A stretch of 64,000 nucleotides of DNA from Turbatrix aceti (GCA_963969345.1 OZ017767.1:6414739-6478738), one strand, 5' to 3'. Shown: positions 1 to 11,849, numbered from the stretch's first letter. Numbers and translations: made by a program. Notes: generated from the letters alone by a model not told the origin.

Positions 1-18
1 AAAACACTGGTGAATGAA

Positions 19-3000
19 TCACAGAGCAATGACTTTTCCAGGATTCATGATGTTGTTGGGGTCGAGGGTGCGTTTGAGTGTCTTCATGACTTCCATCCCA
101 ACGGGGCCGAATTCCTTCGGCAGGTAGTCCCGCTTGCCGATGCCGACACCGTGTTCACCCGTGCAAGTGCCACCGACCGCGAGTGCCCGGTGCACGAGAC
201 GGTCTGAAAACTCCCAGATGGCTTTCATGTCTTCTTCATGGGCTGGGAAGATGCAGTGGAAGTTGCCTTCGCCGACGTGGCCGACAATTGTTCCTAAAAA
301 AATGGGTGTTAACACGAAAATTTTAAGACGCACTCTGTGAGCCGATTTAGGAACAAGGTGAAGGGCGCGACCCCCTAATTTTACAACTTCAAATGTTTTG
401 TGCCAAAGTTACAGGTGGCAGGGGGGGAGGTACAGAAATAAATATAAAAAAAATTCCAGAAGCCGGATTCTGGAGATACGGCTTCTGGAAGTTTTCGATG
501 TCAAATTTTCAACATGCTTCAAAAAATCTAATTTTTGGTACACAGGGGTATCTTGGCACGAGAAATCGACTGGTGTACTCAGATTTTTTTTTAAACATTT
601 GAGTTTTTTGAAATTCTTGATTTTTGCGATTTTCCGTCATTTTGGCTTACATTTTTGGCTACAGCGTCTGTATTTCTGTTTTCGGAGCGGTGAGGTTAAG
701 TACATCTTAAAGATTACTCTTTTCTGAATCCAAGACAAAAAACCCAGAAAAAAATGGTGACAATTTGGTGACTTCTATTTTTTTGCCCGTTGCGCATTTG
801 CGTAAAAAATTGGGCGCATGGTACAGCCATTGGTTTTAATAGGACGCGCAGGCTGTCTGGACTATCCTACTCTCTCTGGTCCCTCACTGGTTTCTTTTTG
901 TTCAGCGCGCGGTGCTCTCCTCTTCTCGCTGCTCGAGCGCGCTCGTCGAATTAATTGCAAAAAAAGCAATTTGGGGCCAAAATATTAATTTTTTACTTTT
1001 TTGGGTTACATTCAGAGTTGTTCGATGCTCACCAAATTGCTCCTGCTCACTGCTCGCTCCTGCTCAGCTCACGAGCGCGAGCGGAGCGAGCGCGAAAAAT
1101 TGGAGTGCTCAATGAGCATGAGCAGAGCGAGCACGAAAAATTGAGTTGCTCAAAGAGCGCGAGCAGAGCGAGCAAGAGAAATTTTTAAAATGAGCACTGC
1201 TCACTATAAATTTAGTGTTACAGATACTAAAATACTGGTAATTTCGACCAAAAACACGATGTTGGGGGTATCTCCAAGGAGTATACGGTCTTTCTTTTAG
1301 TGAGGAACTGAATTTTGGCTCAAAATTCACATTTTTATGTGTGAGCCATGTTTGCTCATTGCTCGCTCCTGCTCAACTCACGAGCGTGAGCAGAGCAAGA
1401 GCAGAGGATCTGAGAATAAAAGAGCGCGAGCGGAGCGAGCGCAAAAATTTTAGGAACTCAAAGAGCATGAGCAGAGCGAGCACGGAAAATTGAATTGCTC
1501 AAAGAGCGCGAGCAGAGCGAGCACTGAAAATTGTCGAATTGAACAACTCTGGTTACATTAGTAATTCGGATAATATTTGAAGTATTTTGATGTGTTTTTT
1601 AGAATTGTACGACAATTTTTGATCGAAATCGAGTAGGGTTCGGAAGAAAAAATCCATAGAACTTCAAAATGCAGATAAAAAGCTAAAAATTTCAGTGCGG
1701 ACTAAAAACTAAATTTCCGTTCAAATGACGTACTCAGTTTTTTTATATCGATTTGATGAATGTTCGTAAAAACGGTTCTTCTCAGAAATTTGAAAAATTC
1801 GGAACTTTTTAGAACTTTGATCAAAAAGTGAGTATCCCTAATCGAAAGCGCGGAGTCTTTTTTATCTAGAAACAAATTTTCAGGTACTTACCATATTGCG
1901 TGGGCATACGGTACCGATTATCCCGAACCCTACCTGTTTAAGCGCCTGGGGCTATGAGGTGAAGCACTGCTTAACAAAGAGAGATAGCACATCTTGTGCG
2001 GAATTTTTCGGCCTACAAAATCGTGTAACTCCTGAATTCCTATCAATTTTTTTGGCTTCATAATATTAATTCACGCAACATACACTCATTTTTGGTTTCA
2101 ATTTTCCGAAATTGAGATGAAAAAAGTGGTGTCTGGGAAAAAATCGCCGGTGACAGAGTTTTGGGGCATTATAGCATGAATCTCGACCCCAGACGTAAAA
2201 AACCCTGTAGAATTCAAAAAAGTTATTATTTTGTTCCCAAAGATTCGAAAAAGTTCCTAAAACTAATTTTTTTTCCTAAATTTGAAATTTTAAGAACATT
2301 TCGGTCAAAATTGAAAGAAACGGATATCCCCATCAGATTCAAAATAGAATTTTATCTTGATACTGAAATTTTCAGCAATATTGCTTTCAAACGGAACAAA
2401 TGGCGTTTTTTTTTCTACAGACCCCACTTTTTCGTTGCAAGCAGCTTGCACATGCGCGCCGAAAGTTGCCCCACGACAACAGTGTGCGTTTTTTACGCAA
2501 ATGCGCAACGGGCAAAAAAATAGAAGTCACCAAATTGTCACCATTTTTTTCGGGGTTTTTTGTCTTAGATTCAGAAAAGAGTAATCTTTAAGATGTACTT
2601 AACCTCACCGCTCCGAAAACAGAATTACAGACGCTGTAGCCAAAAATGTAAGGCAAAATGACGGAAAATCGCAAAAATCAAGAATTTCAAAAAACTCAAA
2701 TGTTTAAAAAAAAATCTGAGTACACCAGTCGATTTCTCATGCCAAGATACCCCTGTGTACCAAAAATTAGATTTTTTGAAGCATGTTGAAAATTTGACAT
2801 CGAAAACTTCCAGATGCCGTATCTCCAGAATCCGGCTTCTGGATTTTTTTTTATATTTATTTCTGTACCTCCCCCCCTGCCACCTGTAACTTTGGCACAA
2901 AACATTTGAAGTTGTAAAATTAGGGGGTCGTCGATCCTAAATCGGCTCACAGAGTGTCTTTTAATAAAAAATGGTGCTCTGCCATAAAAAATGGGTCTTG

Positions 3001-4728
3001 GAACGAAAGTTTTATGAAAAATGGTGTTAGCCGGAAAAAATGGGTCCTAGCACGAAAATTCGAATAAATGTCGTTTTAGCCTACCTACAAGACCGTGTTC
3101 TTCCATATCCTTGCGAGTATCAGTCAGAACTCCTGGCAGTCGACTGATCGGCACGCAAACGTCCGTGCTGAAGCCCCTGCTGCCGGGTTTGAGTGCCATG
3201 GTGGCGTAAAACGCGTTGTGCCGGGCTTCCCAGAGACTGTTCATCTCTGCGGTCTCGGATGACCATTCAAAGGCGCGGCCCTGGTTGCCGGAACATACTT
3301 CCTGGGCTGCGATCGCCTGCTGCTCGACTTCGGAATCCGTAGCGCCGTGGAATTCGATGAAAAGCGTAGGCAATGGTTCAAGTTGCCGACCGCCTTTTGG
3401 GGCTACAAAAGCGTTGCACGCAGAAACCTGGTGTTCGTCTAAGAATTCGAGCCTCGCGACGGGCAATCCCAGCTGACGGATTTCGACGACCGAATCAACG
3501 GCCGCCTTGGCATCCGGAAATCCGCAGATGGCAGCCGAAATACAATTCGGCCGAGGATGGAGACCGACGGTGGCTGCCGTGATGATGCCGAGCGTGCCTT
3601 CCTGGCCGATGAAGAGGTCTGTCAGGTTGTAGCCTGCACTCGATTTCCACGGACGCCGGTCCTTCCCGCGGGTGTACAAAATCTCTCCATTGGCCAGGAC
3701 AACTTCGAGGTTTTTGACGTTCGACTTCATCGTGCCGTAGCGCACTGAAGTCGTTCCAGACGCGCCTGTGGCGATCATGCCACAGACTGAGGCGTCTGCT
3801 CCGGGGTCTGAAATGAAAAATATTGGTGTCGATCGAAAATAAAGCTAAAAAAATTTTTGACTGACGTTTTGGAAATACTATATAATTCATAGAATTTTGC
3901 TAAAAAGTAGCTCTTATCGCGAAAATAAAGTTTTAACTGTAAAATCGCCTGAAATCGTGTTCTTGCCATTTTTGACAATTTGGGACGCCATTTCGGCATT
4001 TTTTAAAGTGATAACCCTATATTTTTATTTTTTTCAGATTCACCATCAAAAACTACGTCGATCAATATGTACCTCGTCTTTGGAAATTCCGTAGTTTTTT
4101 TAAAGCCAGAACGTGCCATAAATCGTCAAAAATGGCAAAAACGCGATTTTAGGCGATCGTAAATGCCTCAAGCAGATTCCTTGTGAGAAAAAAAACTAAC
4201 CGACGGTGAACCACAGTCCAGTCTCTCGGATCCGATCATTCAGAGCCTCGCGCGTGACTCCAGGCTGAACAACGCAGTCAAAATCCGAGTCGTTCACCTC
4301 GAGCACCTGGTCCATGGCCTTGAGATCGATGGTCACACCACCGGTAAGCTGAACGACGCCGCCCTCGAGACCGGTGCCGGTGCCGAAGGGAATCACGGGA
4401 ACCCGGGATTCGTTGCACAGACGCACGACAGCCGACACTTGTTCCACGGATGTCGGGATGACCACCAGCTCCGGGAGATGCGCTCTGGAAAAATAATTTT
4501 AAAAAAAATGTATAGGTCACAGGTGAAACAGGTGACCTACTCATGATGAGCCTCGTCGTGGCTGTACTGCTCCCGGATCGAAGCGGACGTTTTGACGGCC
4601 GAAGCGCCGAGAACGGATTCTAGTTGGAGAACGAGGGATGCTACTTTCTGAAAAAAAAAGGTGGATACAGGTGAAATCCGGGATTACCTGCTCACCTGAG
4701 CATTTTTGCAGATGGATGAGAGAAACAT
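19..4728 (-). CDS. ldhd: D-lactate dehydrogenase, mitochondrial (LDHD)
   Basis: FAD-dependent oxidation of D-lactate to pyruvate, expected in mitochondria. Exons (minus): 4728-4696, 4647-4541, 4484-4201, 3807-3085, 293-19; frames close to about 473 aa. The FAD-binding PCMH half is visible (PFGTGTGLEGGV near residue 75; ATGASGTTSVRYGTM; SAGYNLTDLFIGQEGTLG). The C-terminal FAD-oxidase half carries FSTDVCVPISRLP, IVGHVGEGNFHCIFP and GTCTGEHGVGIGKR, followed by the typical LDPNNIMNPGKV ending. Length matches family members. The ATG at 4728 is the only in-frame one before an upstream stop. The short N-terminus is a weak targeting peptide, so an extra 5' exon is possible. The last intron (294-3084) is 2.8 kb because of a long inverted-repeat insertion; other introns are 48-393 bp. 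The 3808-4200 intron holds one arm of a foldback repeat. Confidence 0.93.
325..2958. mobile_element. Long terminal-inverted-repeat element in LDHD intron
   Basis: The segment near 325-810 recurs in inverted orientation near 2490-2958. Arms are about 480 bp and nearly identical: both start with ACTCTGTGAGCCGATTTAGG and both end with GCGCATTTGCGTAAAAAA. The arms share the same translated shadow ORF on opposite strands, which proves the inverted arrangement. The interior (about 810-2490) has no credible ORF, so this would be a non-autonomous DNA transposon or a giant foldback element. It lies wholly inside the last LDHD intron, leaving splice sites intact. Flanks hold short repeats of the type AAAAAATGGGT..AGCACGAAAATT on both sides (296-320 and 2965-3060), so the target-site duplication is not clear. 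The superfamily is not assigned. Confidence 0.8.
900..1550. repeat. GAGC-word palindromic minisatellite inside the TIR element
   Basis: The interior of the long-TIR element contains two related blocks (about 1020-1190 and 1345-1540). They are made of iterated GAGCGCGAGCAGAGCGAGC units spaced by AAAAATTG(A/G)(A/G)TTGCTCAA, preceded by the same word on the other strand (GCTCGCTCCTGCTC). Each block can fold on itself. There is no coding potential. The design (one short word iterated on both strands, separated by A/T-rich spacer) resembles the GTTCG repeat family found elsewhere in the window, although the words differ. Confidence 0.7.
3897..4140. repeat. Foldback repeat family 2, single-arm copy
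   Basis: This part of an LDHD intron contains one arm of a foldback repeat also seen near 16.8, 56.8, 57.2 and 58.6 kb. Shared text includes GATCAATATGTACC, a TTTTTCAGATTCACCATCAAAAA-like core, and the terminal CCGTAGTTTTTTTAAAGC. The opposite arm is absent or decayed here. Confidence 0.65.
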
Positions 4729-5007
4729 GTCGGAAACAACCGCGAGCAAGGCGCAGGGGAGTGCAATAAAACCGCTCACAGTGATCAGCGATCACTGAGA
4801 TCACCTCGAGCCATGCAATGCGTTGAAGCGCGCATGTTGCGTGCACAAGGTGACATGAGATGAGTGAGAAGATGCTTCAGTGATCACAGATCGATTGATC
4901 ACAAAAAAGAAGAACGTAATAAAACCAGTGTCAAAATTTATTCAATCGATCAACAAAAAAAACAAACAAACAAACACGCAGAATCCTTTTTTTTGGATTA
5001 TTTGAAA

Positions 5008-6005
5008 TTATTGACCAGGCAAAACGTAATCAGCTGTGATCTCCAAAACCGATCCTTTCTCCGTTTTGAGCAATTTCGCAGCTATGGATTCGACGATCAG
5101 GTCAACGGGCACGAAAAAGTCAGCAACTCTTCTCACGCCGCGAATGAAGACAACAACGTGGTCGGGATTTGCTTCAAGTCTGATCCCGGCGGCGTCGACG
5201 TCCTCGGATATGATCACCTTCGCCCGCAGAACAGAAGAAGCATTCGGAGTCGTTTCAATGCACACAGAGACATTCTCGTGCTGATGCTGCTGGCCGGGGG
5301 CCGAGAGATCGGGCGAGGTGAGATCGACAATTCTGGGCTTAGGCTGGCTGGATTTTGGGATACGGTGGGCGTGCATCGTGCCTATCACTTTCTTGTTCCT
5401 CAGAAGCACCTGACTCGACCGAGTGACCCTCACGCTGTGGACTGCTTCTATCCGGTTGAGAAACGCAACCAAGGAAACTTGTCTATGGAATTCGGAATGT
5501 TGAAAAGAAGTCCGATAAAAATCGGAATTGATTATGCAATCGAACTAAAAAAAATATAAAAAAAATGAATTTATGCATAAAAAAAACGCAAAAATTGGCC
5601 CACCTTCAGGCAACGCATTCCATTGTTATCCCTGATTGTTTCGAGGCCACCGAGCGAGAAGGGAACGTCGATGGATGAATCGTCGACCCGCATCATCGCC
5701 GCAAGCTCTGCTTCGCCCTCACCGAACGTGGGAGCGGCGATCTCAATGCAGTGTCCAACATTGATGAAGCACTTTTGTTCTTCTTCGTGGGAAAAAAGCA
5801 GTCTGGCCTAAAGCATAAAACTGATTATTTGCGTATAAAAAAACCCAAAAAGTCCTACTTTTTTAAATTTCACGACGCAGCCCGGTGTCGGCTGGACGAC
5901 AAAGCAGTCCTCGCTGGTGGCAAGCCCTGAAGGTCCTGAAGCCTCGGAAACATCGTCGACAACAAACCGGGTATCCTTGAGCTTCTGGGTCAGAGAATCA
6001 ATCAT
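5008..6005 (-). CDS. PIH1 domain-containing protein 1-like (R2TP subunit)
   Basis: Exons (minus): 6005-5859, 5807-5604, 5544-5008; 295 aa. The PIH1 domain spans exons 1-3: VQPTPGCVVKFKK, then CFINVGHCIEIAAP, then VPFSLGGLETIRDNNGMRCL and FDCIINSDFYR, matching the order seen in PIH1D1/Nop17. The C-terminal about 100 residues (HENVSVCIETTP..VVVFIRGVRRVADFFVPVDL) read as a CS-like beta-sandwich. PIH1D1 is the adaptor of the R2TP HSP90 co-chaperone that assembles snoRNP, PIKK and RNA polymerase complexes; the role here is by homology. The acceptor at 5545 (TTTTTTTTAG) is needed to keep the conserved frame. A polyadenylation signal (AATAAA on the minus strand) lies near 4938. It lies 280 bp upstream of LDHD on the same strand, so co-transcription is possible. 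Confidence 0.8.
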
Positions 6006-6634
6006 TTTTTGATGTTCCAGAGGATTTTTTTGGCAAGGGAAACAAGAACTTGGATGCAACGACTCTCAACGCGAAAAAAGTCAACTCAAAATTACTGCAC
6101 TGCAGGAGTTCGCGAAGAAAATTCATCCTAATGATGATGGCTATCGATGCACCGCACCGGCTGTGTGCGTTTTATATTAGTTAACTTGCGACAAATCCTT
6201 CGATTCTTCATGCACATCGATGAATTTGGTAAAACATCGTTTGAAGTAGTCACAAAGACACAGCAAACTCGATGCGATGATGGCGCGATTGAATGAACAG
6301 GAATTGGCTTACGCACTTTTTTTTTGAAACAAAAAACTACAGCGCCGCAAAGTTGCCGCCAGGTTGCTATGCGCTTATCCTGACGTTGGGGGTTTTTTGA
6401 ACGAATCTGATCTCTGGCGTTGTTACGGGATTCGATTTTGAATCTCGAGGAGGGCCCTGTTTCTGACGATGATGACAGCCGAGTTGTGGATGCGCACGCA
6501 GCGTATGCACGGGCAGGTCGATCGAAATGGTCAAATTTTTTGTCTGTAGAACCGTGAATCATTCATTATTCATTATTACTTGCTTTTTTTGTTGAAATTC
6601 TAAATAACTGCAATTTGCCACTTTTTTTGAAGAC
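6006..6634. other. Divergent intergenic region
   Basis: This 629-bp spacer lies between the divergent PIH1D1-like (minus) and ZC3H (plus) genes and must hold both promoters. I see no TATA box or conserved motif and no supported ORF. The minus-strand ORF through it has no recognisable features and is read as chance. Confidence 0.5.
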
Positions 6635-9332
6635 ATGTCGGCTACCGGAGACGAGACCGCAAACGCAATAACCAATGATAACATGCCAGACGACGGTGAA
6701 TCGACCCTGCAAGCCCCGGTAATCAGCGAAATTGACGACGTATGCTGTAAATTCCCGGATGACCTGGTATCCCAAGAAACAGACGAACTCGAAGATGGCG
6801 AGCTGCCCGAGGACGGTGAGATCATGGACGACATCGAGGAAGCTCCCGAACCGGTTCAAGGTACGTTACACCCCACGACAGACTTGAATGGCAAAAAAAT
6901 GGATTTTCAGAGGTCAAAATCGAAATTCCGAAACCCCGGATCGCAGAAAACAACCGAGATAACAATCGCGTCGAGAGTGAGAAGCCTCGAACCAATGAGC
7001 CGCCCGTTAAGCGCGCAAAGGTCTCTCCCGATGCCATGGAGACCACCACCGACGGCGGCGGCGGCGGCGGCGGCGCGCAACGACGACCATCTCCGCCGGA
7101 ATCCGAGAGATACTTCCGGCGAGAAACTCGCTCTCCGCCCGACGAAATGGGATATCTACCGCCGAGACGCCGTCCGCATTGGACCGAAAAGGTGCTATGC
7201 AAGTTCTTTCGCGAAGGATTCTGCCGTGATGGGGAGCAGTGCGTCTACAGCCACAACGCAGAACACTCTAACCGGAAGCCAGAGCTCTGCAAATTCTATC
7301 AACAGGGATTCTGCAAGAAGGGACTCGCCTGCACGCTGCTCCACGGCGAGTATCCCTGCAAGGAGTTTCACAGCACCGGCGAGTGCACGAATGGCAACTG
7401 CAAGTATTCGCATGTGCCGTTGAACGATTTTACGAGGCCTGTTTACGATAGGGTGAGTTTTTGGACATTTTCGAGGGTTGTTGACTGTTTTTGACCTTTT
7501 TGAAGGGTTTTTCATTTTTTTTTGAAATTTTTTGACCTTTTATATTGGATTTGGACTATTTTGGACTTGTTTTATGGGTTTTATATTATTTTGACCTGTT
7601 TAAAGGATTTTAGGCGGTTTTGGACTTGTTTGAAGGATTTTCGACTGTTTTTGGGGGCTTTGCACGGTTTTTGACATGTTTGGAGGGTTTTTGACTTCTT
7701 TTACGGGTTTTTGACCTTTTTTAAGGGATTTGGATGGTTTTTGAAACGTTTTTATAATTTGTAGACTATTTTTTCATGTCTGAAGGATTTTGGCGGTTTT
7801 GGATTTGTTTGAAGAATTTTTGACTTCTTTTAGGGGTTTTGCATGGTTTTTGACTTTTTTAAAGAGATTTGTAGGATTTTTGACTTATTTAAACGGTTTT
7901 TTACGTTTTTTTCTTTCAGATGCGCCAGGACGAAGCCCTAGCTGCCCAGATCGTCATCCCAGAGATGCCCCAACGTCGACGAACTCTCCTTCGTCGTCCT
8001 CCTCCGACCTTCGATGCACCCCCGGCTGCCCCACCTGCCCGGCCCCCTCTGCTAGCTTCGCCTGCCGAACAGGAATCCATGCGTAGCTACGAACAAATTT
8101 CACCCATGGCTTCGGCTTCCACTTCTCAGGTGGATGTGTTGCCTCAGATTGAACAATTTCAACGACCTACGACGCCGACGGACGTCAAAGTCTTTCCTCC
8201 GCTAGCTTCCGCTTCTCTTTCTCTCGACGCTCTGCTGGACGAAATCGCGGCTACGAGCGAGAACAATACTTTTTCTGTCGAGTCGAGGATTTCTCCTTCT
8301 GAATCTGGTGAGTTTTATAAAATTAGCGGGATTTTATTGGGCCTGTGAACTTTTATTTTTTTTGTTTTTTCAGCGCTGGTCACAGTCGAAGGCCCAAAAG
8401 AAGAATCTCCCGTCAAAGGTCGCCCGTACGAACTTATTCCTTTGGCTCCACCCTCCGCGCTTTACGACGTCACATTTCTCAAGAAAATGAACTCGGACAA
8501 GTTCAAGAGAGATCCTCGCATCCAGGCGCTGGTCAACAAGCAGTTCGACGAGGCGTCCAACATGTTCGACGCCAACCTGCCTACGCGGTCGACGCCTCCC
8601 GACAAGAAAAAATCTCTGCTACGCCGACCGGGACGTGATCCCCGTGGACCCCCTCCTCCGGTCGATTCCAAGAATCCGGTCACTCCCAGCGCTGCTTCGG
8701 ATTCTGAATTCATGGTTCTTCCGACTTCTGTGGACTTTGACGTGCATTCTGGGCTCCCGCATTCAAACGTTGGCATTGGCACCAATGTTCGTGCACTCGA
8801 CGATTACGAGCTCAAGACACTCGTTGAAAAGCAACTCGAAATGGTCAAAACCGATTTCGCACCCCAGTCGGATGCTCGCTACCGGGATGAAGGCTTCCAG
8901 CAGCCCTACAACGCCAGCTACGACAGATACGATCGCTACGACAACAGAAAACGCGACCAAGGCGACTACGAGTATCCCAGACACGCGGACGAGTACCGTG
9001 ACTACTACCCACCTGCCCGTGCCCCCCGAGGCGGACGCCGCGGCTACCGAGGACCTCCCGGATCTTTCGAAGACCCCAGCAACCGTCGTGGATCCCGCAG
9101 CAATGGCCGCGATGATTTCCGGGGAGACAGGTACTCTCACCGCGAATCCCGCGAGTCCCCCTACTACCGGGATCGCGATCGTCGGGAATTCCGGCCCCGC
9201 GGGCGTAGCTCGAGAAACCGATCGCGAAGCCGTTCGCCGCATCCTTCCCGCTCTAGCTCCGGCGGAGGCGGAGGCGGAGGTGGCCCGCGCGACCGGAGAA
9301 GGGACGACTATGGCCATTTTGCTCATGCGTGA
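6635..9332 (+). CDS. CCCH zinc-finger protein, ZC3H4/6/8 (suppressor of sable) family
   Basis: Exons 6635-6860, 6911-7452, 7920-8307, 8374-9332; 704 aa. An acidic N-terminus (ELEDGELPEDGEIMDD) is followed by a poly-Gly stretch. Three tandem C-x(7-8)-C-x(4-5)-C-x3-H fingers then start with KVLCKFFREGFCRDG, with the family-typical third finger FPCK/YPCKEFHSTGECTNGNC. The rest is disordered: Pro/Arg-rich, then DYRDYYPPARAP and Arg/Ser/Gly-rich tails ending in an RS/RGG-like stretch and poly-Gly. Known members bind RNA and restrict non-coding transcription in the nucleus (ZC3H4-WDR82, fly Su(sable)). The role here is inferred. The start is the first ATG in a clean acidic ORF. Intron 2 is unusually repetitive. 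Confidence 0.9.
7453..7919. repeat. Degenerate tandem repeat filling an intron
   Basis: The whole 467-bp second intron of the ZC3H gene is an imperfect array of roughly 30-bp units of the form GGTTTTTGACTTGTTTGAAGG(A/G)TTT. It is very T-rich on the sense strand, with only a handful of substitutions between neighbouring units. Confidence 0.7.
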
Positions 9333-9472
9333 TCATCATCAGAATTTGTGCTACGGTTACCTCACTTTTACGGTTTCAATTCAATTTTTCTTATTTCGTG
9401 TTTTTTTTGTTTGTTTATTTAAAATTGAAATGGATTTGATCCCAAAAAAAGAAGGTTTATTCATGGATTTGT

Positions 9473-11555
9473 TTATAAGGACGTGTTCACGTATCTATCG
9501 TACATGTCGAGAAAAGGCTGAACTTCTTTTACGGTTACAAATTCGGACGAGACGGCGAACTCAATGATGGCGCGGTAGATGAAGAGGAACTGCTTGGGCG
9601 TCTGGACACTGTGTGCGCGTTGTTTTCGGACAAATTCGACGATTTCCTGGAATTGTACATGATTTATCATGGCTCAAGGTTCTAAAAAAAACTGGGCCGC
9701 CTCGTGTTTTGTATTTGGCCTTGGTCCGGGCCTAAAACGAGCGTTGTGTCAAAAAAATTATCTATTTTGTGCCAAATTTTATTAAAATTTGATAATGGCG
9801 TACGAAAAAAAACAATGTGCTTATTTTGCATCTTTTTACCCTTTTTTAGAATAATTAGGGCGAGGATTTTGTCTCCATGATTTTTACAACAATTTTTTTG
9901 ATTTACAACGAATTTTTGTTTGAAATTTTTTTTTACAATTTTTTTGATTTTTACAAAAAAAATGTTGTTTTTTTTATATTTTCAATTTTTTACAAAAAAA
10001 TGGAAAATGGCGCAGAAAAAAACACAATTTGCTTTTTTTTGTATTTTGCATATTTTACTTATTTTTTGAATAATTTTGGGTTCCATGAGCATTTTTTTAT
10101 CAAATATTTTTTTCATGATTTTTTTTTAATTTGGGATCGTGCCGCATTTTTTATGGCCCTGGCGTTTTTTTGTCGGTTTTTTTGACCACTCACCCTGACG
10201 TTGAGGTCGATTCCGTCAGCGAGATCCGTAAGACAGCACTCAAGGGCCACAAGAGATCCCGATCGACCAACTCCTGCAGAACAGTGGACGACAGAAGGCC
10301 CGCTGGCGATGCGAACCATCGTAAGTAGGCGAAAGGGCACCTGCAGGTCCTCGTGCGGCACTTCGTGGTCCGGCCACCCAGTCCACTTCCAGTGCACGAT
10401 GTCGAAAGAGACGCCGTCGTACAAGAGCCTAAGATAGGTTTCTGTGAGATTCTGAGTTGAGTGCACGGTATGGCCCAGGCATTCGACGTGGATGCCGTTG
10501 AGCGTCATCTGTGCGCCTTCCCGTGACGGGTAATACTCTGAACACTTGCGTTTTGAGTTTTCGATTGAGTCACAGAGCATGAGGATGAGCGGGCACCGCT
10601 CCTGCCATACCATCCTCCAGAAGTCGTAGATCGTGTTGAGGAGAGGTCCCTGCGTCAGGATGAACTTGTTGTTCAGTCTCCGGCCGGTGACCACGCTCGC
10701 GTTGATGTAGGTCTCCGTTGTGCCTTTCGGAACCCTCAGGGTGACCCTCGAAGAGTCCAGGCACATGATATCTGAAATAGGCCCCCACAATGAATGCTAC
10801 ACCTGTCATTCCAGGTGCTACCCACCATTGTACCTGTTCTTGGTCATGTGCTCGGCCCAAGCAGTGCATTCCGAAGCATTTGGCAGAATTCTCTTTGCCA
10901 GCGCGTAGTTTTGAAGGTACTCAGCGAGATTTGTCCTGACAGCCTGAAGCACGGCTCGTCTGATGCCCCGGACTACGAAAGTATCGTTCTGGGAGCTGAA
11001 ACTGTTGAGATCCGATCGAATACAGGATTCCTCCTGGGTGATTGATACATTGACGACTGCCTTGCTCTTGCTTTTGCCCTTGCTCTTGTTTTTGCTCTTG
11101 TTTGTGGCCCTTCTATCCGCAGAACTCTGAACCACAGCGCTTCCCGATCTCCTCGGCACGATTTTCTTCCTTTTTGAGCTTTCAGTCGATGATTTTTTCT
11201 TTGTCTTTGCCCCTGAGTTTGAATCCGAAGACGACGGCATCGACGGGTCTTGACGCTCTTTGCGTCGAGCGCGGTCCACGGGAATCTTGCGGGTATTTGG
11301 CGACCACTTTGGTGGTTTCGGGGATCCTGAGCCGGAATCTGAAGACGGACGCGTCCGTTGCGATGGAGCTTCGGTATCGGCGTCCAGCGTGACGTCGACG
11401 GAATGCGCAGGTGCTTCGAGTGCATCGTCCATCTCGAGGGGATCTTCTGCCTGCTTCTTTGCCTGTGAAGGCTTTCTTCGCACAGGTTTTGGCTTTGCTG
11501 GCCTGCGTTCGGAACGGTTGTTGCTGGGCACCGTCTGTGGCCTGGTGCGCCGCAT
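9473..11555 (-). CDS. Protein tyrosine phosphatase, single catalytic domain
   Basis: Exons (minus): 11555-10826, 10771-10194, 9646-9473; 493 aa. Residues 1 to about 150 are a Lys/Ser/Pro-rich disordered, basic region. The classical PTP domain follows with the substrate loop KNRYNDIMCLDSSRV (created across the first splice junction), INASVV, the WPD loop WTGWPDHEVP, and the P-loop VHCSAGVGRSG (catalytic Cys near 407). The terminal Q-loop QTPKQFLFIYRAIIEF is in the last exon. All catalytic residues look present. The domain architecture and basic tail fit the large nematode PTP expansion, many members of which are sperm-enriched; that is an inference. The last-exon acceptor must be TTCCAG at 9647, because using the stronger upstream TTTTTTTAG introduces a stop. 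Intron 2 (9647-10193) is extremely A/T-rich. Confidence 0.9.
9770..10140. repeat. Dispersed A/T-rich repeat family 4
   Basis: Two adjoining related copies lie in the PTP intron, with text of the type TGCTTATTTTGCAT..TTTTTAC..TTTGAATAATT..TTCCATGAGCATTTTTTT. Related stretches occur in the ATG9 intron (about 48830-49200) and in the 3' spacer near 62760-62990. No ORF. Confidence 0.55.
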
Positions 11556-11762
11556 TGTCAAAAGCCAGCCACCACCACGCCCCGCGGTGTATTTCGCGAG
11601 TAGTCAACAACGACAATACAATCTGAATCATTCGACTGCGCTGTATCGCGTTCGACGCTGTCACGATGATTGTCCCGTGTGGATGAGAATTTGAATCATT
11701 CGATGTATTGTACGCGTCTTGCGCCGCTTACGAGTCGTGCCACCGTAATGCGGACAGCCCGG

Positions 11763-11816
11763 GCAGGATCGGCATTGTCTGCGGTAGCGCTGATTCATGG
11801 AGGGGTGGCTTTATAA
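11763..11816 (+). promoter_or_regulatory. Core promoter with TATA box, secreted Thr-rich gene copy 1
   Basis: TATAA at 11812-11816 (context CTTTATAAGC) lies 34 bp before the ATG, so the leader must be very short. The upstream block GCAGGATCGGCATTGT (11763-11778) and the GCGCTGATTCATG that follows are conserved in the tandem paralogue, which suggests a shared regulatory element. Confidence 0.6.
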
Positions 11817-11849
11817 GCGGACACGCGCGAAGACGAAACCACAGTTATC

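Noticed and set aside
393..727. Plus-strand ORF starting MCQSYRWQGG, repeated on the minus strand at 2625-2950
   Set aside because: It is the inverted-repeat arm read in both orientations. Lys/Phe-rich, no domain, and interrupted differently in the two arms.
4864..5559. 231-codon plus-strand ORF
   Set aside because: Lies antisense to the PIH1D1-like exon, whose frame has clear domain homology. A shadow ORF.
8635..9567. 310-codon plus-strand ORF rich in Ala/Thr and its antisense counterpart at 8763-9326
   Set aside because: Alternative frames of the repetitive RS/RGG tail of the ZC3H gene; low-complexity shadows.
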